Shown here in pieces: positions 18,230-25,851 of a stretch of DNA of 64,000 bases. The position numbers and the translations under genes were made by a program. The notes beneath the pieces were generated by a model. That model did not search any database. It worked only from the letters and a program-made list of their open reading frames with translations, and was not told where the DNA came from. How positions within the stretch are numbered: position 1 is the first letter of the stretch; each line of letters starts with the position of its first letter. Source of the DNA: an uncultured Verrucomicrobia subdivision 3 bacterium. GTDB lineage: Bacteria; Verrucomicrobiota; Verrucomicrobiia; Limisphaerales; UBA11358. The stretch is taken from contig CAIXFY010000050.1 in assembly GCA_903918885.1 (NCBI GenBank), positions 1 to 64,000 of the forward strand, read 5' to 3'.

Positions 18230-18625
18230 TTATTGATCGCCGGACGGCGGTCCGGGCGGACGGGAATTATCGCCGCCTTCGGAGCTGTTGCCGCCGTGCT
18301 GCTGGCCGCCCATTCCTCCGCGCATCGGCGGACGGAAGTTTTTCAACTGCGTTAGTTGGTCGGCCGTCAGAATTTTTTCCAACTTGGCTTTGGTTTCCGC
18401 TTCGAGGGCGGCGATCTGCGTCTTCTGGTCGTCCGTCAACTTGAGCTGTTGCATCAGCGGCGGCGGCAGGACATGGAATCCGCCGCGCGGTTGGCCGCCT
18501 TGATGTTGGCCGGGCGATTGTGCGTCCGGCGGCCCACCGGCGGGCGGCGTGTTGTCTTGGGCGCTGGCCGTGAGCGCGATGGCTCCGATGGCGGCCAGCA
18601 ATGCGATGGTCGTTCTAGTTTTCAT
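18230..18625 (-). CDS. Spy-like periplasmic protein with LTXXQ-type motif
   Basis: A 131-residue small exported protein: signal peptide MKTRTTIALLAAIGAIALTASA, a Gly/Pro/Gln-rich stretch, then a helical core with LKLTDDQKTQIAALEAETKAKL and ILTADQLTQLK, the paired LTxxQ-type repeats of the Spy/CpxP family. Family members are envelope-stress chaperones in the periplasm. The C-terminus is again Gly/Pro-rich and disordered. It lies 45 bases downstream of a stand-alone receiver gene and is probably cotranscribed with it; a two-component-type box lies upstream of that pair, fitting stress control. Confidence 0.72.
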   Translation of the reverse strand: MKTRTTIALLAAIGAIALTASAQDNTPPAGGPPDAQSPGQHQGGQPRGGFHVLPPPLMQQLKLTDDQKTQIAALEAETKAKLEKILTADQLTQLKNFRPPMRGGMGGQQHGGNSSEGGDNSRPPGPPSGDQ

Positions 18626-18670
18626 AGTTTTGATGTGTGTTGTTTTGTTGTTGGTTTCAGGTGCAAATTT

Positions 18671-19084
18671 TCAGGCGTGCGCCAGCAGTGCATTTTCCAA
18701 TCCCGCTTCCGCCAGCGTCGCGCGCAAGGCATCCATTGGAAACGGCTTGTTCAGCAGCCCGCAAAATCCCGCGTGCCGCGCCGCCGCTTCTGTGAAAAAT
18801 CCGCTGCCCGTCGCCAAAATAATTTTCTGTGCCGGTGTAATCGCGCGCAACCGGCGGCACAGCTCCACGCCGTCCATGCCCGGCATCTCGAAGTCTGTGA
18901 TGACCAGCGCGTATTTTTCCGGCGCGTCCGCGAACGCCGCCAGCGCGGCCTGCGGCGAGTGGAAGCATTCCAGATGCGCGTCCGTCAAACATCCCGCCAA
19001 CTCGGCGGTCAGCGACAACACATCCGCATTGTCATCCACCAGCATCCAGTGCTTGGTCTCGGTTGAATCAAAGAAGTGGTTCAT
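18671..19084 (-). CDS. Stand-alone response regulator receiver protein
   Basis: A 137-residue CheY-like receiver with no output domain. The acidic pair is in MLVDDNADV, the phospho-acceptor is Asp64 in LVITDFEMPGMDGVELC, the Thr is in ILATGSG, and the Lys in LLNKPFPMDAL. The start at 19084 is chosen because GGAGG lies 5 bases before it; a longer frame adds 13 residues with no support. It precedes the Spy-like gene. Its partner kinase is not adjacent. The two-component box at 19210-19229 upstream suggests control by the OmpR-type system at 36.7 kb. Confidence 0.85.
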   Translation of the reverse strand: MNHFFDSTETKHWMLVDDNADVLSLTAELAGCLTDAHLECFHSPQAALAAFADAPEKYALVITDFEMPGMDGVELCRRLRAITPAQKIILATGSGFFTEAAARHAGFCGLLNKPFPMDALRATLAEAGLENALLAHA

Positions 19085-19094
19085 AGCGCCTCCG

Positions 19095-19187
19095 TTAATT
19101 TTTGAAAACCACGCGCACCGCAAACGCCACCAGTTCCCCGCTGGTGATGATGATTCGTTGCGCCTTGCGTGTGGTTTTACTTTTCAT
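19095..19187 (-). CDS. Possible 30-residue small ORF before the receiver gene
   Basis: An ATG at 19187 opens a 30-codon frame (product begins MKSKTTRKAQRIIITSGELV) ending 10 bases before the receiver start and just upstream of its GGAGG. The product would be basic and partly hydrophobic. There is no good ribosome-binding site, and the putative promoter box ends only 22 bases upstream, so this could simply be untranslated leader. No family was recognised. Confidence 0.25.
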   Translation of the reverse strand: MKSKTTRKAQRIIITSGELVAFAVRVVFKN

Positions 19188-19209
19188 GAGGCCAATCTAC
19201 CTGAACTAA

Positions 19210-19229
19210 CCTTAAGGAATCGTGAAGCC
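19210..19229 (-). promoter_or_regulatory. Candidate response-regulator box 1
   Basis: Read toward the receiver and Spy-like genes, the sequence is GGCTTCACGATTCCTTAAGG: two half-sites, CTTCAC and CTTAAG, five bases apart, the spacing of OmpR/PmrA-type direct-repeat boxes. Eleven bases after CTTAAG comes TAGATT, a plausible -10. Nearly the same sequence occurs at 36575-36594 and 36629-36646 around the two-component operon. Confidence 0.6.
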
Positions 19230-19282
19230 CGAAAATCTTTTGAAATTATTTTTGCGCGGCAAGCTGCGCATCCATCAAAGAT

Positions 19283-20695
19283 TCATCTGCGCGGCAGCGA
19301 ACAACTATCGGCCACGGTTCTGTCCGGAGCGGCTTTGACGTATTCCACCTTGACGATTTCCGGCGACACCGTGACGCGCACGTGGCCGGAGTTGCCGAGG
19401 AAAATCCCCTGCTTATAGCCGTAAGTTTGCAAATCGCGGATACGATCATTGCCCGCAAAGCTCGGCTGCGGAATCATGACGTAGGGCAGACCGTCGAGTT
19501 CCTGCCGCGCGTAAAAATTGTCATGCGCGCGGAAGACGGCGGTAACGCGGTTTTGCAAAAGCATTTTGTGAACCGGCATTGGCCAGCCGGGACGATACGA
19601 CGCAAAGCCTTCCGTGCCATCCAAATTTTTTCCACCCCATTCGTTGAACCCGGCGATCTCCACGCCGCCACGCGAGGCTTGATCACCAGCCAGCAGGTTA
19701 TGGAGAAACACAAATTTATATTTCGCCGAGCTGCCCGCCAGCGTTTTGGCGAGCCAGTCGTATTGCTCGCGACCGAGTGACCATGACCAGCCGTCGTTGT
19801 TGCGTCCGCCGGAACGAAGCGAATAACGATACGGATCCAGCACGACAAACAACGCATCGCCCCAAGTCCACGCGTAATAATTTTCCAGCAGACCGGAAAC
19901 CGCAAGCCGCGTGGCGTCGCCGGAATAAAATTCATCCGGTTCGGGATTGGGAAAATATTTTTTGCGCGCGGCATTGGACTGGACGGCGAGGCTGTTCGGC
20001 GAGCCGTCGTCGTAACGGCTGGCTTCGCCGTCGTGAACGCCGAGCGCGAGGAACAACGGACATCCGAGTTGGTTAAGATAATAACGCTGCGCGCGATATT
20101 GCTGCCAAGCCTCGTCGCGCGTGGCGTGCTTGTCGGTCATGAACAGATTGCCGAGATCAATGTGGAAATCCGGCGCATCGGCGCGGATGTTGGCAAGCGA
20201 CTGTTCATACACCGGCGCGCTGGTGTGTTCGTCCAGATGCACGTCCGCCGTCATCGTGAAAGTGAAACTGCTGCCCGACGAACGCGCGGTGTGGAAAGAA
20301 AATTCCGGGCTGTTCGTAAACGTCTGCGCGCCGGAAGTTCGGAAACGAAGCTGGTAATAATATTTGGTATCCGCTTTCAGTGGGGAGATTTTAAATTCCG
20401 TCGGCGTGCCATTTTTTAACTGTTTCAACGGCGTTTGCTCAACGCATTTGCCGGATTGATTGCCATAAACCACGCATGCTTCCATGTCGCGATAAGCCAA
20501 TACGCTGATGGTGACGGAATGGTTTTCCGGTCGCGCGAGAATTAAATCGTAATCGCGCTTCGGCACGGTGACATGAAAAACATTTGTGCCCGAAGGCGCG
20601 CGATGGCCGTGGTCGCCATCCGGCTTCGAGCTTTCGGCAAAAACAGAAACGCAGCCAGCAATCACCAAAAAAACAGCCGTCAAAGTTTTACGCAT
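19283..20695 (-). CDS. Secreted metallophosphatase-like protein with degenerate metal site
   Basis: A 470-residue exported paralogue of the two neighbouring calcineurin-like phosphoesterases: signal peptide MRKTLTAVFLVIAGCVSVFA, an FnIII-like N-terminal domain as in purple acid phosphatases (about 40-145), and the phosphoesterase domain (about 150-440). The first metal motif survives (ADVHLDE) but others have changed: DLGNLFM for GDxxD, LGVHDGE for GNH, and RAHDNFYA for GHxH, while its two paralogues keep all of them. It may have lost catalysis or bind a different ion. Its start overlaps the preceding gene's stop by 8 bases, and it is the last gene of the eight-gene string. Confidence 0.8.
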   Translation of the reverse strand: MRKTLTAVFLVIAGCVSVFAESSKPDGDHGHRAPSGTNVFHVTVPKRDYDLILARPENHSVTISVLAYRDMEACVVYGNQSGKCVEQTPLKQLKNGTPTEFKISPLKADTKYYYQLRFRTSGAQTFTNSPEFSFHTARSSGSSFTFTMTADVHLDEHTSAPVYEQSLANIRADAPDFHIDLGNLFMTDKHATRDEAWQQYRAQRYYLNQLGCPLFLALGVHDGEASRYDDGSPNSLAVQSNAARKKYFPNPEPDEFYSGDATRLAVSGLLENYYAWTWGDALFVVLDPYRYSLRSGGRNNDGWSWSLGREQYDWLAKTLAGSSAKYKFVFLHNLLAGDQASRGGVEIAGFNEWGGKNLDGTEGFASYRPGWPMPVHKMLLQNRVTAVFRAHDNFYARQELDGLPYVMIPQPSFAGNDRIRDLQTYGYKQGIFLGNSGHVRVTVSPEIVKVEYVKAAPDRTVADSCSLPRR

Positions 20696-22232
20696 GGTGC
20701 TCCTTCGCCTTCACCGTGTAGCTGTGCGCGATGTCGCCGGTTTTGTTTTGCGCGGTTTCATCCTTCGGCAAAAAGCTGCGGACATATTCCACTTTCACAT
20801 TTTTCGGCGAAACCGTGACGCGCAAGTGGCCGGAGTTCGGCAGCTTCACGCCCGATTGATAGCGGTCGGCGTTGTAGGTCTGGTAGCCGTGATCGGCAGG
20901 CATCGGCACTTCCTGATAAATAATTCCGTCGCGCTGTTGTTGGCAATAAAGATGGTCGTGGCCCTGAAAGAAAATCGTCACGCCGTGTTTGGCCATGAGC
21001 TGATGCACCGGCAATTCCCAGCCCAGCCGCCGTTGCGTGAATTCCCAGTCGCCGCGCTTGTTCTTGCCGCCCCATTCATACAAATCACATTCGTCCACGC
21101 CGCCGCGACCCGAACCCATGACGTGATGCGCGAAAACAAATTTATATTTCGCCTTGCTGGCTTCGAGCGTGCGCTTGAACCACTGATACTGCGCGTCGCC
21201 GAGCGTGAGCGTCCACCAATCGCGATCATGACCCTTGCCGCCCTTGCCGCCGCCCGCGTCTTGCTCGCGAAAACCGCTGTCCACCTGTGCGGACGAATGC
21301 CAGTAATTGTCGAGGATTACGAACAGCGCGTCACCCCAAGTCCATGCACAATAATCTTTCCGCAGGCCGATGGCGGGTAACGGCTCGGCGTCGCCGGAAT
21401 AAAATTTGTCCGGCGACGGCGTGGGATAAAATTGATTGCGCGCGTTCTGTGCGTAGACGGCGACCGCGTGGCGCTCGTCGGTCTGGTTAAAATTGAAGAG
21501 CGACGCCTGCTCGTGATTTCCATTCACCAAAAAAACCGGCGCGTTTTGTCCAACGAGACCGAGGAACGGACGTTGCAGCGTGTAGCGCGCGGCGACGGCA
21601 TCGAAATTCACCTCGCGCACCGGCGCGACGCTGAAATCGTCGCCCATGCAGATGTAAAAATCTGGCTGGTCGGCGGCGGCGTTAAGCAGCGTGCGCGCGT
21701 AAAGATTCGGCTCGCTCATCTGCGGTCGTTCCGGGTGAGAATCACCTTGAATCGCAAAAGTGAACGAATTTCCGGCGGCGCGCTGCGTGTGGAATCGGCA
21801 CTCGGGTCGCGCGGTGAAATTTGTTTCACCCGGTTTGCGAAATTGCAGCCGGTAAAAATATTGCATGTCCGATTGCAGCTTGTCGAAAACCATCTCGATG
21901 GGTTTATTCGCCGCAAAAGTGAGCAGTCCGGTTTTGTTGGTGTAATTGCCCGTTGAAGTTCCGTATTCAAAAAAGCCCTCGATGTTTTCCCTGGTCACCG
22001 CGCTCACGGTCACGGATTGGTCGGTGACGCGACCCAGCACGAGCGTCAGCCAGTTGAACGCCGCGAGTTCCGGTGGCAAAACATAATCCGGCGCGTCGCG
22101 CCCTCGTCCGCCGCCGCCTTTCTTGCGCTGGATGTTTCGGGTGTTCGTCTGCCCCAAACCAGAAAGTGAAATCCAGGTGAGCGACCAAGCGAGCAGGCCA
22201 AGAAAGTTCCGCCGATGGGTTTTGAAGCTCAT
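20688..22232 (-). CDS. Tat-exported metallophosphatase (purple acid phosphatase-like)
   Basis: A 514-residue exported phosphoesterase. The start at 22232 gives MSFKTHRRNFLGLLAWSLTW, a twin-arginine signal with RRNFL, suggesting export of a folded metalloprotein; an upstream in-frame extension of 50 codons overlaps the previous gene and was rejected. An FnIII-like domain is followed by the metallophosphoesterase domain with GDSHPE, MGDDFS, NGNHEQ, AHHVMG and QGHDHLY, so the binuclear metal site looks intact. A Gly/Lys/Arg-rich stretch follows the signal. It starts 13 bases after the upstream sulfatase-phosphatase fusion. The substrate is unknown. Confidence 0.85.
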   Translation of the reverse strand: MSFKTHRRNFLGLLAWSLTWISLSGLGQTNTRNIQRKKGGGGRGRDAPDYVLPPELAAFNWLTLVLGRVTDQSVTVSAVTRENIEGFFEYGTSTGNYTNKTGLLTFAANKPIEMVFDKLQSDMQYFYRLQFRKPGETNFTARPECRFHTQRAAGNSFTFAIQGDSHPERPQMSEPNLYARTLLNAAADQPDFYICMGDDFSVAPVREVNFDAVAARYTLQRPFLGLVGQNAPVFLVNGNHEQASLFNFNQTDERHAVAVYAQNARNQFYPTPSPDKFYSGDAEPLPAIGLRKDYCAWTWGDALFVILDNYWHSSAQVDSGFREQDAGGGKGGKGHDRDWWTLTLGDAQYQWFKRTLEASKAKYKFVFAHHVMGSGRGGVDECDLYEWGGKNKRGDWEFTQRRLGWELPVHQLMAKHGVTIFFQGHDHLYCQQQRDGIIYQEVPMPADHGYQTYNADRYQSGVKLPNSGHLRVTVSPKNVKVEYVRSFLPKDETAQNKTGDIAHSYTVKAKEHHA

Positions 22233-22245
22233 GGGCAAAAGCAAG

Positions 22246-25200
22246 TCACGGGTTGAACAGCGCGCGATAAAAGCGGCGCTGAAAATTGGTTGTCTCGGTG
22301 TCAGACCAGAGCAGCGGCGAGACGGAGAGGTTGGTGGAAAAGACGTTCGTCCAATTGATGAGATTCGTCGAAGCTTGCACAATGTAAGTCTGGCCGGTCG
22401 TGCCGACGATGGAAAATTGCACGCAACCGCCGGTCAGCATCGTGCCCGCCAACACTGGCGGCGGATTGGTCGGTGCGGGAATACTGTAGCTGTAGGCCAC
22501 CATGCGGTTGGTTTTGCCGACGCCCTCGTCCGCCGGACGGTAGGAGCGCACATAATCCACAATGGCATTGGTCGGAGAGATGGTGACGCGCAGATGGCCG
22601 GAGCTGCCGTAGAGGACGCCGTTGGTGTAGTTGTAATTTGGGTCGGTCGCGGAATTGACCGAGTTATACGGGTAGTGACTCGGCTGCGGCACTTCCTGAT
22701 AGATGAAGTCCGGGTTGCCGTTGGTGTTGCCGCTCGCGAAATAATCCTGCTTCACATACAGGTGGTCGTGGCCGTGGAAAAAGACCTGCGCCCGATTGGT
22801 GATAAGCAAATCGCGAATGGGCATGGGCCAGCCGGGGCGGTGTGCGGCAAAACCCGGCGTGCCGTTGGTGTTCAAACCGCCCCACTCGAAGTAAGGTGAA
22901 AATTCCAGTCCGCCGCGTGCGGTCGAGTCAAAGCTGCCGCCGATGAGGTGGTGGGCGAAGATGAATTTGAATTTTGCGGTGCTGGTTTCGAGCGTGGACT
23001 TGAGCCAGAAATATTGATTCGTGCCAAGCGTCCACGCCCATGGGTCTTTGGATTTGCTGACGCCTTGGTTGCTATACCAGAACGGGTCGAGCACGACGAA
23101 CAGCGCATCGCCCCACTCGAAGGCGTAGTAGCCGTCGCGCGGATCTTGCTGGTAGGCATCGGTGTTGGTCGCGCCGGAATAAAATCCGCCAGGAACCGGG
23201 CAGGGATAATACAGTTCGCGCGCGCTGGCGGCCCACACCGGCGGGTTGGTGTGCGGCGAAGTGTTGTCCAGCCACCAGCCCAATTCCGGATCGTGATTGC
23301 CGTCCACAAGAAACAGCGGAACGGAGTGTCCGGAGATGTTGAAGAACTGGTTGCGGACGGCGGCGCACGCGTCGATGATGCCCGGCTGCGTCATCGTGTA
23401 AGGATTGGTGGACGCATATTTTTCGCCCATGAACGTGTCGCCGAGATCGATTAAAAAATCCGGCTGGTCGGCAAGGACATTGGTGAGCGTTTGTTGCCAG
23501 ATGGAAGGAACTGTGCCGGGGTTGTCGTTGTAATGCGGGTCGGCCTCGATGTCGAAAGTGAACGTGCTGCCGCGCGCGCGTTGCGTGGCAAACGTGCGTT
23601 CCGCTCCGGCGCTGAAAGGCGCGCTGCCGTTGGTTGAAAAGCGCAGACGGTAAAAAAATTTCTGGTTGCCCTGAAGCTGGTTGAAGATGAACGCCGTGGG
23701 GACGGTGGCCGCGACGAGATTTGTCGTGGTCTGGTTCGTGTAAATGCCCGATTGCGTGCCGCACTCCAGATAGGCTTGCAGGTCGTTGCTCGCGAGAACG
23801 CTCACGGCGATGGAGCTGGCGGTGGGGCGACCGAGCAACACGTCATACGCGGTGAAGATGTTTGTGTCAGCAACCCCGCTGGCGTTCGTGACAGTGAGAA
23901 CGGCGGGCAGGCTGTTCGTGCTCGTGGGCCAATTGACAGCCTTGTCGGTCACCACCACGTCGTAGGTTGCAGCGTCGGTTGCGGAGATATTGGTCAGGTC
24001 GAGCCGGGTAAGATAAACGCTCGTATCCACCGTCGTGTAGTTTGTGGCCGTGAGAATGTTCGTTCCGTTTTTCCGCCACTGAACGGAGAACTGCTTGGGA
24101 TACACCGTGGTCATCGCCCAGAATGTCACATTGCTGCCCGCCGCCACGGTCTGGCTTTGCGGATGCACGCCGATATAGGGCGGATAGGCTTCCGCCGTGA
24201 TGTTTCCGTAATCCGCCGTCAACGTCGCCACGACGTTCGAGTAGGCAGGCACGTTGATCAGGTCCGTCGTCTCGTAAGGATCGGCGATGATGTCGAACAG
24301 CAAGTTGGTGAAAGCGTTGGCCGAAATCTTGTCGCGGATGAGCTTGAACATCGTGAGGCTCGGGCCGTTGCTGAACACGTCGAACACGCCGCTGCCGCCG
24401 CTGCTGCCGGAAACGAGCGGCACGCCGCGATAGTTCGTGGGATTGAACGCGCCGTTTGTCGCCGTGAGCAGCAACGGCCACATGTTCACGCCGTCGAAGG
24501 GCTTCGGGTTCAGCGGCGTCACGCCCACCGCCGCGCAGATGGTCGGAAACCAGTCGCCCACCCAGACGAATTGCTGGCAGTTCGTCACGCCCGCTGGCAG
24601 CACGCCCGGCCAGCGGATCGCCGCCGGGGTGTGGATGCCGCCGTCATACAAATCGCCCTTCGTGCCACGCAGCGGCGTGTTCAGCGAGCCGACCGCGTTG
24701 TCGCCGCCGTTGTCGCCGAAATAAACCACCAGCGTGTTCGTCGTAATGCCTTCGCTGTCGAGCGCGGCGAGCACGCGACCGAGCGCGACGTCTTCCTGAT
24801 CAATTGCCGCGTCAAGCGTGCGCCGCGTCGTGTCGGCAATGCCCGTGTATTTGCTGATGAAATTGGTCGCCGCGCTCACCGGGCCGTGAACGGCGTTGAA
24901 CGCGAGATACAGAATCACCGGCTTCGACGGGTCGCGCTGTTGCAGCAGTTGCACGGCCTTGTCCGCCAGCAAATCGGAAGACCAGCCCGCGTCCAGATTC
25001 GTCTGGCCGTTCAGCCACCAATCCAACAGGCCGTTGTCCTGACTGATGTGCGTGAAATAATTGATCGCGCCGGTGTATTGTCCGTAGTGGATGTCCCAGC
25101 CGCGATTCTGCGGCTGGTAATCAGTATTTTCGCGGATGACCGGGTAGCTAACGCCGTTAATGACGGTGTTGGAAGCGGTGTTGTAAAGCCCGCCGAGATG

Positions 25201-25848
25201 CCATTTGCCACACATGAACGTCTGATAGCCCGCCGCCTTGAACGTGACCGGCATGAGGTGTTCGTGCAAATCAAGCCCGTGGGAATTGTTGACGCCGGTG
25301 CGGATGGGGTTGCGCCCGGTCATCAACGTCGAACGCGTGACGCTGCAAACCGGCGTGGGATAAAATCGTTCCAGCCGGATGCCTTCGCTGCCGATCCGAT
25401 CCATGTTCGGCGTGGGCATCTCCGCGCCGTGACAGCTCAAATCGTGATAACCCTGATCGTCGGTGACGATGATGAGGACGTTCGGCTTGAGCGAGCGGAC
25501 GAATACCGTGAACGACTGCGTCGCGCTCAAGTTCGGTGAGCCGTTGTCGGTGACGACAACGCTGAAGAAGTTTGACGTGCCGGAATTATTCGTGGTCGTC
25601 AGCCACGCGATTACGCCGGTGTTCGTGTTGATTGTCGCTCCGCCGGGCGCGGTTAGAAGGCTGAAGGTGAGTTGCTGCGCGGGAACGTCCGCGTCGCTCG
25701 CGACGTTGGTGACGGAAAGAGTTTCGCCGCCGTTGAGGACGCGATTGGTCAGCGCCGACAAGGTGGGCGGCGTGTTGGTCGCCTCGGCGCGGAAAATTCC
25801 GGCGCAGAGAACGGCCAGCCAAATCCAGTTGTTAAAAAACTTCGGCAT
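22246..25848 (-). CDS. Secreted sulfatase / purple acid phosphatase-like fusion
   Basis: A 1200-residue exported protein combining two hydrolases. Order: signal peptide (1-23), cadherin/Ig-like domain (about 25-118), type I sulfatase domain (about 121-540, with VTDDQGYHDL, GKWHLGG and VYFGDNGGDN), Ig-like domain (about 555-655), FnIII-like domain (about 665-765), metallophosphoesterase (about 770-1090, with ADPHYND, LGDTFM, DGNHDP, AHHLIG, HGHDHLY), and a C-terminal beta domain ending RRFYRALFNP. The sulfatase active-site motif is C168-S-V-T-R instead of the usual C-x-P/A-x-R, so formylglycine formation is uncertain. It starts 3 bases after the upstream gene's stop. Joint action on sulfated and phosphorylated substrates is inferred only from domain content. 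Confidence 0.88.
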   Translation of the reverse strand: MPKFFNNWIWLAVLCAGIFRAEATNTPPTLSALTNRVLNGGETLSVTNVASDADVPAQQLTFSLLTAPGGATINTNTGVIAWLTTTNNSGTSNFFSVVVTDNGSPNLSATQSFTVFVRSLKPNVLIIVTDDQGYHDLSCHGAEMPTPNMDRIGSEGIRLERFYPTPVCSVTRSTLMTGRNPIRTGVNNSHGLDLHEHLMPVTFKAAGYQTFMCGKWHLGGLYNTASNTVINGVSYPVIRENTDYQPQNRGWDIHYGQYTGAINYFTHISQDNGLLDWWLNGQTNLDAGWSSDLLADKAVQLLQQRDPSKPVILYLAFNAVHGPVSAATNFISKYTGIADTTRRTLDAAIDQEDVALGRVLAALDSEGITTNTLVVYFGDNGGDNAVGSLNTPLRGTKGDLYDGGIHTPAAIRWPGVLPAGVTNCQQFVWVGDWFPTICAAVGVTPLNPKPFDGVNMWPLLLTATNGAFNPTNYRGVPLVSGSSGGSGVFDVFSNGPSLTMFKLIRDKISANAFTNLLFDIIADPYETTDLINVPAYSNVVATLTADYGNITAEAYPPYIGVHPQSQTVAAGSNVTFWAMTTVYPKQFSVQWRKNGTNILTATNYTTVDTSVYLTRLDLTNISATDAATYDVVVTDKAVNWPTSTNSLPAVLTVTNASGVADTNIFTAYDVLLGRPTASSIAVSVLASNDLQAYLECGTQSGIYTNQTTTNLVAATVPTAFIFNQLQGNQKFFYRLRFSTNGSAPFSAGAERTFATQRARGSTFTFDIEADPHYNDNPGTVPSIWQQTLTNVLADQPDFLIDLGDTFMGEKYASTNPYTMTQPGIIDACAAVRNQFFNISGHSVPLFLVDGNHDPELGWWLDNTSPHTNPPVWAASARELYYPCPVPGGFYSGATNTDAYQQDPRDGYYAFEWGDALFVVLDPFWYSNQGVSKSKDPWAWTLGTNQYFWLKSTLETSTAKFKFIFAHHLIGGSFDSTARGGLEFSPYFEWGGLNTNGTPGFAAHRPGWPMPIRDLLITNRAQVFFHGHDHLYVKQDYFASGNTNGNPDFIYQEVPQPSHYPYNSVNSATDPNYNYTNGVLYGSSGHLRVTISPTNAIVDYVRSYRPADEGVGKTNRMVAYSYSIPAPTNPPPVLAGTMLTGGCVQFSIVGTTGQTYIVQASTNLINWTNVFSTNLSVSPLLWSDTETTNFQRRFYRALFNP

Positions 25849-25851
25849 AAA

